Shown here: positions 8,652 to 16,790 of the stretch, piece by piece
Position numbering within the stretch: the first letter of the stretch is position 1
Layout: every line of letters starts with the position of its first letter
NCBI RefSeq assembly: GCF_038561965.1
Contig: NZ_CP139348.1
Span: 2,728,001-2,792,000 of the forward strand
Source of the DNA: Stutzerimonas stutzeri
GTDB lineage: Bacteria > Pseudomonadota > Gammaproteobacteria > Pseudomonadales > Pseudomonadaceae
DNA length: 64,000 nt
Direction of reading: 5' to 3'
Translations under genes and position numbers: made by a program
The notes under the pieces: model-generated
What the model was told of the DNA's origin: nothing
What the model saw: the letters and a program-made list of their open reading frames with translations, nothing else
The model's database searches: none

Positions 8652-8796
8652 GGTGCGAATGGTCTTTCCCTGGCTAACCCTCAGCCAAACAGCCCGTTCG
8701 CGGCATCATCGAGCGCTGCGCCTCAGCTAGCGAGCAGGCCTAAGAGGCAACCACATACGCAGCGAACAGCCCCTTAGAAGTGACGGTCACGCTAGC

Positions 8797-8892
8797 TGTA
8801 CAGGAATATAGCATTTCTTGTACACGATGTATTGACTTGTACAATGCTAAGAATATGATGGCCACAAGTTGTACAGAAAATCCGTTTGTACA
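8797..8892 (+). promoter_or_regulatory. rudS-litR-phr promoter with five TGTACA sites
   Basis: Exact TGTACA hexamers start at 8797, 8819, 8838, 8870 and 8887. A promoter sits among them: TTGACT at 8832-8837 and TATGAT at 8854-8859, spacing 16. The TGTACA at 8838 falls immediately after the -35, inside the spacer, an ideal position for a repressor to block RNA polymerase. Two further sites lie in the predicted 5' leader before the ATG at 8909. The cluster's own LitR homologue is the likely binder (autoregulation); that is inference. Confidence 0.65.
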
Positions 8893-8908
8893 AGATGAGG
8901 TCATTATC

Positions 8909-9868
8909 ATGCACACCACGCTTCCCACGCCCAGAATAGGTATAAGCGCCTGCCTGCTCGGCAATCCGGTGCGCTTCAACGGTGGCCACAAGGAATCGCG
9001 GCTTTGCAGCGAAACCCTGGCGCAGCACTTCGAGTTCGTCGCGGTATGCCCCGAGGTCGCCATCGGTCTCGGTACACCGCGCGAGCCGATCCGCCTGGTG
9101 GGCGACACCGAGGCGCCAAGGGCCGTAGGCACCGTGCGCCCCGAACTGGATGTGACCGAAGCCCTGGCCGCTTACGGCCGCCAGATCGCCGAGCAGTTGC
9201 ACGACATCAGCGGCTACATCCTGATGCAGAAGTCACCCTCGTGCGGCATGGAGCGCGTCAAGGTGTACGGGGCCAACGGCCATACGCTGCCCGGCGGTGG
9301 CGCCGGCATCTTCGCCCAGGCACTGATGCAGGCACGCCCCGATCTGCCGATCGAAGAGGACGGGCGTCTGAACGATGCCGTGCTGCGTGAAAACTTCCTG
9401 ACTCGCGTCTATGCCTATGCGGACTGGCAGCGCCTGCTCAAGGCCGGCCTGACCCGACGCGCCATTGTCGACTTCCACTCGCGCTACAAGTACCAGCTGA
9501 TGGCCAGCAACCCGCTGCAATACAAGGTGCTCGGTCGGCTGGTGGCCAACCTGGCCGAGCGCTCGCTGGATGAGTTCGCCCCGCACTATTTCAGCCAGAT
9601 GATGCAGGCGCTGAAGAAGCCGGCCACCCGCGGTACTCACTGCAATGTGCTGCTGCATCTGAGCGGTTATCTGAAAGACGCACTGGGTTCGGACGATCGT
9701 CGCGAAATGCGCCACCTCATCGAGCAGTACCGCGCCGGGGTGATTCCCCTGGTGGTTCCGCTGACGCTGCTCAAGCACCACTTCCGTCGCCATCCCGACC
9801 AATACATCGCGCGCCAGGCCTACATGCAGCCGCACCCGGAAACCCTCAGCCTGCGCAACGGAATCTGA
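8909..9868 (+). CDS. rudS: RudS-type tRNA 4-thiouridine desulfidase (TudS/DUF523 + DUF1722)
   Basis: A 319-residue two-domain protein. The N-terminal TudS (DUF523) domain has three cysteines expected to hold a [4Fe-4S] cluster: C15 (ISACLLGNPVRFNGGHK), C47 (VCPEVAIGLGTPREPIRL) and C112 (LMQKSPSCGMERVKVY). The C-terminal DUF1722 domain, about residues 185-310, includes FHSRYKYQLMASNP. Fused TudS-DUF1722 proteins have been described as RudS, which removes 4-thiouridine from tRNA, the chromophore behind near-UV growth arrest. The start at 8909 is preceded by AGATGAGG and begins the conserved domain; the frame is open upstream through the operator array, but that part has no domain. First gene of the light operon; ends 2 bases before the regulator ATG. 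Confidence 0.85.
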   Translation: MHTTLPTPRIGISACLLGNPVRFNGGHKESRLCSETLAQHFEFVAVCPEVAIGLGTPREPIRLVGDTEAPRAVGTVRPELDVTEALAAYGRQIAEQLHDISGYILMQKSPSCGMERVKVYGANGHTLPGGGAGIFAQALMQARPDLPIEEDGRLNDAVLRENFLTRVYAYADWQRLLKAGLTRRAIVDFHSRYKYQLMASNPLQYKVLGRLVANLAERSLDEFAPHYFSQMMQALKKPATRGTHCNVLLHLSGYLKDALGSDDRREMRHLIEQYRAGVIPLVVPLTLLKHHFRRHPDQYIARQAYMQPHPETLSLRNGI

Positions 9869-9870
9869 CC

Positions 9871-10806
9871 ATGAATGAACAACCGGACCTGGCGCAGCTG
9901 ACCGCCGACGGCCTGCTGCCGATCCGCGAAGTGGCGCGCGTTACCGGCGTCAACGCTGTAACCCTGCGGGCCTGGGAACGTCGCTACGGGCTGATCGTGC
10001 CGTTGCGTACGCCCAAGGGCCATCGACTCTACGAACAAGCGCACATCCAGCGCGTCCGTGACATCCTCACCTGGCTCAACCGCGGCGTGGCCGTCAGCCA
10101 GATCAAGCCGCTGCTCGATACCTCCACGCCGCCGGAACTGCCGCAGCAGAATCAATGGTCCGAGCTGCTCGAAGAGCTGCTGCAGGCCATCGACCGCCTG
10201 AGCGAGCGACGCCTGGACGACACCTTCAACCGGGCCATGGCACTTTATCCGCCACGGACGCTGTGCCAGCACCTGGTGCAACCCTTGCTCGACGCGCTGG
10301 AGCAGCGCTGGCAAGGTCAGTACGGCGCGGCGCTGGAACGGGTGCTGTTTCACTCCTGGCTGCGCAGCAAGCTGGCTACGCGCATTTACTTCAACAACCG
10401 GCAACAGGCCGGTCGGCCGTTGCTACTGGCCAATCTTGATGACGAGTCCTTTGCGCCGGGACTCTGGCTGACTGCCTGGCTCGTCTCCAGTACCGACTGC
10501 CCTGTAGAAATCATCGAATGGCCGGTGCCACTCAATGAACTCGACCTTGCGGCGCAGCGTATCCGGCCGCGCGCCATACTTTTGTATGCCAGCAATAGTC
10601 TGCTCGGCACTTGCCTGCAACGTGATCTCCCGCGTCTAGTCGAGCAAAGCGTCGCTCCGCTGGTCATGGCCGGCCCGGCGGTACATATCCACGCGCCTGA
10701 ATTGCAACGACACCACCGCCTGATGCTCGCCGGGGACCCGCTCGCGGCCCTGCAACAGCTGCACGATGCCGGGCTGCTACCCGGTAGCGAGGGGCGTGGA
10801 GCATGA
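9871..10806 (+). CDS. Class II LitR / MerR-family light-response repressor
   Basis: A 311-residue regulator. The N-terminal MerR winged helix (residues about 14-85) reads LPIREVARVTGVNAVTLRAWERRYGL, then TPKGHRLY. A helical region (about 100-185) and a Rossmann-like C-terminal part follow. The adenosylcobalamin-binding histidine motif (DxHxxG type) of CarH/class I LitR is not found, so this looks like the B12-independent class II known from P. putida (PplR). Light sensing would then come from a partner such as the LOV protein at 3254. The gene lies between rudS and photolyase, 2 bases after the former and overlapping the latter by 4. It probably controls the TGTACA sites upstream. Confidence 0.82.
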   Translation: MNEQPDLAQLTADGLLPIREVARVTGVNAVTLRAWERRYGLIVPLRTPKGHRLYEQAHIQRVRDILTWLNRGVAVSQIKPLLDTSTPPELPQQNQWSELLEELLQAIDRLSERRLDDTFNRAMALYPPRTLCQHLVQPLLDALEQRWQGQYGAALERVLFHSWLRSKLATRIYFNNRQQAGRPLLLANLDDESFAPGLWLTAWLVSSTDCPVEIIEWPVPLNELDLAAQRIRPRAILLYASNSLLGTCLQRDLPRLVEQSVAPLVMAGPAVHIHAPELQRHHRLMLAGDPLAALQQLHDAGLLPGSEGRGA

Positions 10807-12233
10807 GCCAACTACTCTGGTTGCGCACCGACCTGCGCACGAGCGACAACCCCGCCCTCTGCGCCGCCATGGCTGCCGGTCCTACCGTCGCGCTTTACCT
10901 GATCACGCCCGGCCAGTGGCTGGCCCATGACGATGCCCCGTGCAAAGTGGACTTCTGGCTGCGCAACCTGGCCCAGCTGTCGGCACAACTGCAGGCGCTG
11001 AACGTGCCAGTGCTGATCCGCGAAGTGGACGACTGGCAGGCAGTGCCCGAGATGCTGCTGACGGTATGCCGCGAACACCAGCTGCAGCGGGTGCATTACA
11101 ACGACGAGTACGGGGTCAATGAGCAACGCCGCGATCAAGCGGTGACGACGCGGCTGGAGAACGCTGGCATCAGCGTGCTCGGGCACCTTGATCGTCTGCT
11201 GTTCGCACCGGGCAGCGTACTGACCCAGTCGGGGAGCTATTTCAAGGTTTTCGGCCAGTTCCGCAGGGCTTGCCTGGCACGGTTGAGCATGTCGCTGCCG
11301 CCGTGCAAAGGCGTGCCGGCGGCGCAGCTCCCTATGCACATCAGCAGCGACCCGGTTCCTGGCGAAGCGTCAGGGTTCGCCCGACCCAGTGATTATCTGC
11401 GCGCCCTCTGGCCGGCCGGCGAGGCCTTCGCTCAGCGACGCTTGGCATCGTTCGTCGAAGACGATCTGAACCAATATCACCATCGTCGCGACCTGCCCGC
11501 CGAGCCCGGCACCAGCCAGCTGTCGCCGTATCTTGCGGCCGGAGTGATTTCCATCCGCCAGTGCCTGCACGCGGCGCTTGGATATAACCAGGGCGAACTG
11601 GACAGCGGCAGCACAGGCGCGACCACCTGGATCAACGAACTGCTCTGGCGCGAGTTCTACAACCATATTCTGGTGGGCTACCCGCGCGTATCGATGCACC
11701 GCGCCTTCCGCGCCGAAACCGAAGCGCTGCCGTGGCGTCGGGCAAGCAACGAACTGAAAGCATGGCAAGAAGGCCGCACCGGCTTTCCGATCATCGACGC
11801 GGCCATGCGTCAGCTGAAAGCAACCGGCTGGATGCACAATCGCCTGCGCATGGTGGTCGCCATGTTTCTCAGCAAGAACCTGCTCATCGACTGGCGTGAG
11901 GGCGAGCGCTGGTTCATGCGCCAGCTGATCGACGGTGATCTGGCCGCCAACAACGGCGGCTGGCAATGGAGCGCCTCCACCGGCACCGACTCGGTGCCCT
12001 ACTTCCGGCTGTTCAATCCGATCAGCCAGTCGCAGCGCTTCGACCCGGACGGCCAGTTTCTGCGACGCTGGCTGCCGGAACTGCAGCACCTGAACAAGAG
12101 CGACGTGCATAACCCATCGGCACAGCGCAGCCTTTTCGGCGCAGCGGATTACCCAAAGCCCATCGTCGATCTCGGCGAAACCCGGGCCCGAGCCCTGGCT
12201 GCGTTCCGCAACCTGGCGGAGCTGCGTCCATGA
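10803..12233 (+). CDS. phrB: Deoxyribodipyrimidine photolyase (class I CPD)
   Basis: A 476-residue flavoprotein that uses blue light to split cyclobutane pyrimidine dimers in DNA. The N-terminal antenna domain starts LLWLRTDLRTSDNPAL. The C-terminal FAD domain shows TSQLSPYLAAGVIS, INELLWREFYNHIL, GRTGFPIIDAAMRQL, TGWMHNRLRM, FLSKNLLIDWR, GDLAANNGGWQW and STGTDSVPYFR, all hallmark photolyase segments. Length is normal. ATG at 10803 overlaps the regulator stop and TGA at the 3' end overlaps the next ATG. The antenna is likely methenyltetrahydrofolate as in E. coli, which would link it to folE/folX; the antenna type is not provable here. Confidence 0.96.
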   Translation: MSQLLWLRTDLRTSDNPALCAAMAAGPTVALYLITPGQWLAHDDAPCKVDFWLRNLAQLSAQLQALNVPVLIREVDDWQAVPEMLLTVCREHQLQRVHYNDEYGVNEQRRDQAVTTRLENAGISVLGHLDRLLFAPGSVLTQSGSYFKVFGQFRRACLARLSMSLPPCKGVPAAQLPMHISSDPVPGEASGFARPSDYLRALWPAGEAFAQRRLASFVEDDLNQYHHRRDLPAEPGTSQLSPYLAAGVISIRQCLHAALGYNQGELDSGSTGATTWINELLWREFYNHILVGYPRVSMHRAFRAETEALPWRRASNELKAWQEGRTGFPIIDAAMRQLKATGWMHNRLRMVVAMFLSKNLLIDWREGERWFMRQLIDGDLAANNGGWQWSASTGTDSVPYFRLFNPISQSQRFDPDGQFLRRWLPELQHLNKSDVHNPSAQRSLFGAADYPKPIVDLGETRARALAAFRNLAELRP

Positions 12234-12658
12234 GCAGCTTCCTGCACAGCTTTGCTGCCGATTTCGCCAGCCTCGATGCAAGCAATCTCGAGCGGCTTCG
12301 CGACCTCTACAGCCCCGACGTACATTTCACCGACCCATTGCATGAGATCTGCGGCCTGGTCGAACTGGAGCACTATTTCAGCGAGCTTTACGCAAACGTC
12401 GAACACCTGCATTTCGAGTTCATCAGTCACGACGAGGTATGCGAGGGCCAGGGCTATCTGCGCTGGGTCATGAGCTACCGCCACCCACGCCTGAACGGTG
12501 GCGGGCTGATCAGCCTCGAAGGCTGCTCGCTGCTGCGCTGGAACGGCGAAGGCAAGGTCGTCCGTCACCGCGACTACTTCGATGCCGGCGCCCTGCTCTA
12601 CCAGCACGTGCCGGTGCTCGGCTCAGCCATTCGCTGGCTGCAGCGGAGGCTTGCATGA
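12230..12658 (+). CDS. SnoaL-like / NTF2-fold protein
   Basis: A 142-residue small alpha+beta protein of the SnoaL/NTF2-like superfamily, with LYSPDVHFTDPLHEICG near residues 27-43, a central FEFISHDEVCEGQGYLRWVMSYRHP and RHRDYFDAGALLY near the end. Such proteins recur in this operon type between photolyase and the SDR. Function is unknown; the fold can bind small hydrophobic ligands. ATGA overlaps join it to photolyase and the SDR. Confidence 0.75.
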   Translation: MSSFLHSFAADFASLDASNLERLRDLYSPDVHFTDPLHEICGLVELEHYFSELYANVEHLHFEFISHDEVCEGQGYLRWVMSYRHPRLNGGGLISLEGCSLLRWNGEGKVVRHRDYFDAGALLYQHVPVLGSAIRWLQRRLA

Positions 12659-13422
12659 ACCTCTCACGGCGAATCTGGCTGACGGGTGCCAGCAGCGGAA
12701 TTGGCCAGGAACTGGCGCACCAATTGTTGGCTGAGGGGCATTGCCTGGCGCTTTCGGCACGCCGCGCCGAGCCCTTGCAGGCTTTCGCCCGACGCTATCC
12801 GGACCGGGTTTTGGCACTGCCGGGTGATCTCACCGACAGCGCCCAGGTGCGCGCCATTGGCGCTGCTATCGAAGGGCAATGGGGTGCGCTGGACGGCGTG
12901 ATTCTGAACGCCGGCACCTGCGAATACATCGATGCCCAGCACTTCGAGGCGGCGCTGCTCGAGCGCGTGGTGCAGGCCAACCTGATCTCGGTCGGCTACT
13001 GCATCGAGGCGGCATTGCCCCTGCTGCGCCGGGGGGTGCGACCTCATCTGGTCGGCATCAGCAGTTCGGTGACCTGGCTACCACTGCCACGGGCCGGCGC
13101 CTACGGCGCATCCAAGGCGGCCTTGCGCTACCTGCTCGAATCGCTGCGCCTGGATCTGGCCGCTGAAGGAATCGACGTCACCCTCGTCAGTCCGGGATTC
13201 GTCGATACGCCGCTGACCCGTCGCAACGACTTCCCGATGCCGCTGAGCTGGCCGGTCGACAAGGCCGCGCGGCAGATCGTGCGGAGCCTGGACCGGCGCC
13301 CGCTGCACATCGGATTCCCAGCGCTGTTCATTGCCGCGCTGCGCCTGCTTTCACTTCTGCCCGCACGCCTGCAGTTCGCCCTGGGCCGGCGAATGGCGCG
13401 CACGCCCCTCAAGGAAGGTTAA
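12655..13422 (+). CDS. Short-chain dehydrogenase/reductase
   Basis: A 255-residue classical SDR. The cofactor motif TGASSGIG is at residues 10-17 and NAG near 90. The catalytic region has SSSVTWLPLPRAGAYGASKAAL, giving Ser, YxxxK (Tyr in AYGASK) and PGFVDTPLT after it. The C-terminal stretch (FIAALRLLSLLPARLQFALG) is hydrophobic and may associate with membrane or lipid. Substrate is unknown, but neighbours are lipid-modifying genes. The start at 12655 overlaps the upstream stop; a longer frame would run back inside the SnoaL gene. Confidence 0.85.
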   Translation: MNLSRRIWLTGASSGIGQELAHQLLAEGHCLALSARRAEPLQAFARRYPDRVLALPGDLTDSAQVRAIGAAIEGQWGALDGVILNAGTCEYIDAQHFEAALLERVVQANLISVGYCIEAALPLLRRGVRPHLVGISSSVTWLPLPRAGAYGASKAALRYLLESLRLDLAAEGIDVTLVSPGFVDTPLTRRNDFPMPLSWPVDKAARQIVRSLDRRPLHIGFPALFIAALRLLSLLPARLQFALGRRMARTPLKEG

Positions 13423-13424
13423 CC

Positions 13425-14672
13425 ATGAAGATCGCCATCATCGGCAGCGGTATTGCCGGCCTCACCTGTGCGCACCTGCTTTCTCGCAAACATCAGGTTG
13501 CGGTATTCGAATCGGCCAGCTGGATCGGCGGACATACCCATACGGTAGATTTCCGCCTGCACGGCCGTGACTATGCCGTCGACACCGGGTTCATCGTCTT
13601 CAACGACTGGACGTACCCTAACTTCATCAAGCTGCTGGGCCAGCTCGGGGTGCGCTACAAGCCGACCGAAATGAGCTTCTCGGTCAGCGATCCGTTCAGC
13701 GGCGTGGAATACAACGGGCATGATCTGAACACCCTGTTCGCCCAGCGCAGCAACCTGTTCTCGCCGCCCTTCTGGGGCATGATCCGCGACATCCTGCGCT
13801 TCAATCGCGAAGCGCTGGACGACTACCACAACGGCCGCATCGGCACCCATGTCACGCTGGGCAACTACCTGCAGCTCGGGCGCTACAGCCAGCGCTTCAT
13901 CGACCACTACATCGTGCCGATGGGCGCGGCAATCTGGTCGATGTCGCTGACCGACATGCTGGAATTCCCGCTGGAATTCTTCATCCGCTTCTTCAAGAAC
14001 CATGGCCTGCTGTCGGTGCGCGAACGTCCGCAGTGGTACGTCGTCGAGGGAGGCTCCAGCGCCTATGTATCGCCGCTGACCAAGGGATTCAGCCAACACA
14101 TACGTCTCAACTGCCCGGTATTCGAAGTGCTGCGCGACGAGTACGGCGTGACGATCCATAGCCCGGCGGGAGCCGAGCGCTTCGACAAGGTTGTTTTTGC
14201 CTGCCATAGCAATCAGGCGCTGGGTCTGCTGGCTGAGCCGAGCAAGCCGGAGCGCGAAATCCTCGGCGCCATCGGCTACGCCAGTAACGACGTGGTGCTG
14301 CACACGGACACCCGCCTGCTACCCAAACGCCAGCGTGCCTGGGCCAGCTGGAATTACCGCCTTGGCGGTCCGAACGAACAGCTGGCGGCTGTCACCTACA
14401 ACATGAACATTCTGCAGGGTATCGATGCCCCGGAGACCTTCTGCGTCAGCCTCAACCAGACCGAAGCCATCGACCCGGAACAGATCCTCGCCTGCTTTTC
14501 CTACGATCACCCGCAATACAGCGTGGCCGGCATCGCTGCCCAGGCGCGCGCCGACGAACTGCAGGGCGCGAACCACAGTTATTTCTGCGGCGCCTACTGG
14601 GGCAACGGCTTTCATGAGGACGGTGTGGTCAGCGCGCTGCGCGTGGCGAATGCCTTCGGAGAATCGCTGTGA
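13425..14672 (+). CDS. Flavin-dependent amine oxidase/desaturase-like protein (COG2907)
   Basis: A 415-residue FAD protein. The dinucleotide-binding motif IAIIGSGIAGLTCAHLL starts at residue 3 and is followed by the second FAD motif FESASWIGGHTHTVD and a DTGFIVFND segment. The C-terminus has FCGAYWGNGFHEDGVVSA, the flavin-closing segment. Members of COG2907 sit next to DUF1365 and CFA-like methyltransferase genes. In Rhodobacter a comparable singlet-oxygen-induced set takes part in making furan-containing fatty acids (my recollection of the literature), so a desaturation or oxidation step on methylated acyl chains is the best guess. Strong ribosome site AAGGAAGG; GTGA overlap with the next gene. 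Confidence 0.82.
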   Translation: MKIAIIGSGIAGLTCAHLLSRKHQVAVFESASWIGGHTHTVDFRLHGRDYAVDTGFIVFNDWTYPNFIKLLGQLGVRYKPTEMSFSVSDPFSGVEYNGHDLNTLFAQRSNLFSPPFWGMIRDILRFNREALDDYHNGRIGTHVTLGNYLQLGRYSQRFIDHYIVPMGAAIWSMSLTDMLEFPLEFFIRFFKNHGLLSVRERPQWYVVEGGSSAYVSPLTKGFSQHIRLNCPVFEVLRDEYGVTIHSPAGAERFDKVVFACHSNQALGLLAEPSKPEREILGAIGYASNDVVLHTDTRLLPKRQRAWASWNYRLGGPNEQLAAVTYNMNILQGIDAPETFCVSLNQTEAIDPEQILACFSYDHPQYSVAGIAAQARADELQGANHSYFCGAYWGNGFHEDGVVSALRVANAFGESL

Positions 14673-15484
14673 CCAGCCCCATCGTGCACAGCGCGCTGTA
14701 CTGCGGCTGGGTGCAGCATCGGCGCTTCGCCCCACGCGCCCACGCCTTTGCCTACCGCATGGGGCTGCTGTACCTCGACCTGGCGGAACAGGACGCCGTG
14801 CTCGGGCTTTCGCCGCTGAGCGGGCGCGCCCGCTTTGCCGCGTTCTCCTTCCGTGAGCGCGACTACCTGCCGGAATACACCGGCCGCGGCATATCACTGG
14901 CCGATGCGGTACGCCAGCGCGTCAGCGAGGCGCTCGGGCGGCCGGTCACCGGCGCCGTGCGCCTGCTGACCCAACCGCGCAGCTGGGGCCTTTGCTTCAA
15001 CCCGGTCAGTTTCTTCTATTGCTTCGACGAGCAGGAACAGCTGGCTGCCGTGCTCTGCGAAGTCAGCAATACGCCCTGGCGCGAGCGATACCACTACGTG
15101 CTGCCGGCCAGTGGCAATCGCAACCTGCGTTGTTCGGTAGCCAAGACCTTCCACGTCTCGCCGTTTCTGCCCGGGGAGCTGGAATACCGCATGCGCTTCA
15201 ACCCACCGGGACGGCGCATCGGCGTGCACATGGAGGACTGGCAAGGCGAGCAGAAGCTGTTCGACGCGACCCTCGGCCTGGAACGCCAGGCGCTGAATGC
15301 CGGCGCCGTGCACCGCTACCTGCTCAGTTTCCCCTGGATGACTGCCAAGACCCTACTCGCCATCTACTGGCAAGCCGTGCGGCTGTTGCTCAAGCGCACC
15401 CCGATTTTCACCCATCAGCCCGCTACAACCTCTTATGGGCTGGCCATCGATCACACATCCGGAGCCCGCCATGAAGAGCCCTAG
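14669..15484 (+). CDS. DUF1365 domain protein
   Basis: A 271-residue protein of the DUF1365 family (COG3496). Segments are ALYCGWVQHRRFAPRAHAF near the start, a central LLTQPRSWGLCFNPVSFFY, VAKTFHVSPFLPG and GEQKLFDATLGLER. The C-terminus contains a hydrophobic stretch (TAKTLLAIYWQAVRLLL). Catalytic role is unknown; it accompanies flavin oxidase and CFA-like genes almost invariably, suggesting participation in the same fatty-acyl modification. The start is GTG at 14669 overlapping the upstream TGA, and the 3' end overlaps the methyltransferase start by 14 bases. Confidence 0.85.
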   Translation: MTSPIVHSALYCGWVQHRRFAPRAHAFAYRMGLLYLDLAEQDAVLGLSPLSGRARFAAFSFRERDYLPEYTGRGISLADAVRQRVSEALGRPVTGAVRLLTQPRSWGLCFNPVSFFYCFDEQEQLAAVLCEVSNTPWRERYHYVLPASGNRNLRCSVAKTFHVSPFLPGELEYRMRFNPPGRRIGVHMEDWQGEQKLFDATLGLERQALNAGAVHRYLLSFPWMTAKTLLAIYWQAVRLLLKRTPIFTHQPATTSYGLAIDHTSGARHEEP

Positions 15485-16760
15485 CCTGAGCGTCAAAGCC
15501 CATCCGCTGGTTGGCATGGGGCTGGCCAGCGGATTGCTGCGCCGCACCGTACTGCGTCAGCTGGAAAAACTGCGCCATGGCCAGCTCACCCTGCAATTCG
15601 GCGGTGAGTCCCAGCTGTTCGGTGATCTGGCGAGCCCGCTGAAGGCCGAGATCCACATCGTCGACGGCGCGGCCTGGGGTTTGATTGCCGCCCGAGGCTC
15701 TATCGGCGCCGGCGAAGCGTATATCCATGGCTACTGGCACAGCCCGGACCTGACCGCGGTGATCCGCCTGTTCGTCGCCAACCTCGACGTACTCGACAGC
15801 ATCGAGCGCGGCAGCCTGGCACTGTTCGGTCAACCGGTGATCAAGGCACTGCACTGGCTCAACCGCAACACCCGCGCCGGCTCGCAACGCAACATCGCCG
15901 CGCACTACGACCTTGGCAACGAGCTGTTCGAACAATTTCTCGACCCGACCATGATGTACTCGGCGGCCATGTTCGCCAGCCCCGAGCAGGATCTGGAACA
16001 GGCCCAGCTGCACAAGCTGGAGCGCATCTGCGAGAAGCTCGACCTGCAACCTGACGACCATCTGCTGGAAATCGGCACCGGCTGGGGCAGCATGGCGCTG
16101 TATGCCGCGGCCCGCTACGGCTGCCGAGTGACCACCACGACGCTGTCACGCGAGCAGTTCGCCTATACCCAGCAACGCATCGAGAAGCAGGGCCTGCAGG
16201 ATCGCATCACCCTGCTGCTCAAGGATTACCGTGATCTCGACGGTCAGTTCGACAAGCTCGTTTCCATCGAAATGATCGAAGCGGTGGGCCACGACTTCCT
16301 GCCGACCTACTTCCGCCAATGCGCGCACTTGCTCAAGGATGACGGCCTGATGCTGCTGCAGGCGATCACCATGCGCGACCAGCGCTACGCGCAGGCGCGA
16401 CGCAACGTCGACTTCATCCAGCGCTACATCTTCCCCGGCGGCGCCCTGCCCTCGCTGCAACGCATGCTCAGCGTGGTGTCCCAGGACACGGACATGAACC
16501 TGCTGCACATGGAGGACTTCGGCACGCACTACGCGCGCACCCTGCGGCTCTGGCACGAGAACTTTCGCCGCGCGCGCAGCGAGCTGGAACGGCATGGGTA
16601 CGACGATTACTTCTACCGGCTCTGGGAGTTCTACCTGTGCTACTGCGAGGGCGGCTTTCTCGAGCGTGCCATCGGCACCGCACAGCTGCTGCTGGCCAAA
16701 CCGGGCGCTCGTCGGAAACCGCTCTATGCCGGGTCAAGCGCCGCCTGCGATACCCGATAA
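15471..16760 (+). CDS. Cyclopropane-fatty-acid-synthase-like SAM methyltransferase
   Basis: A 429-residue enzyme of the CFA synthase family, acting on membrane phospholipid acyl chains with S-adenosylmethionine. An N-terminal lipid-handling region includes GEAYIHGYWHSPDLTAV. The SAM fold follows: NIAAHYDLGNELFEQFLDPT, MMYSAAMF, LLEIGTGWGSMALYAA, VSIEMIEAVG, FIQRYIFPGGALPS and a C-terminal FYLCYCEGGFLERAIG. ATG at 15471 is taken as the start. With the flavin oxidase and DUF1365 neighbours it is more likely the branch-methylating enzyme of the furan/methyl fatty acid pathway (UfaM-like) than the housekeeping Cfa; this is inference. Probable last gene of the light operon. Confidence 0.88.
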   Translation: MKSPSLSVKAHPLVGMGLASGLLRRTVLRQLEKLRHGQLTLQFGGESQLFGDLASPLKAEIHIVDGAAWGLIAARGSIGAGEAYIHGYWHSPDLTAVIRLFVANLDVLDSIERGSLALFGQPVIKALHWLNRNTRAGSQRNIAAHYDLGNELFEQFLDPTMMYSAAMFASPEQDLEQAQLHKLERICEKLDLQPDDHLLEIGTGWGSMALYAAARYGCRVTTTTLSREQFAYTQQRIEKQGLQDRITLLLKDYRDLDGQFDKLVSIEMIEAVGHDFLPTYFRQCAHLLKDDGLMLLQAITMRDQRYAQARRNVDFIQRYIFPGGALPSLQRMLSVVSQDTDMNLLHMEDFGTHYARTLRLWHENFRRARSELERHGYDDYFYRLWEFYLCYCEGGFLERAIGTAQLLLAKPGARRKPLYAGSSAACDTR

Positions 16761-16790
16761 CACGATGCGCCATTCCACCCGGAGTACTTC

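Noticed and set aside
8780..8908. N-terminal extension of rudS through the TGTACA array
   Set aside because: The frame is open, but the promoter boxes and operators lie in it, the added residues match no domain, and a good ribosome site precedes the ATG at 8909.
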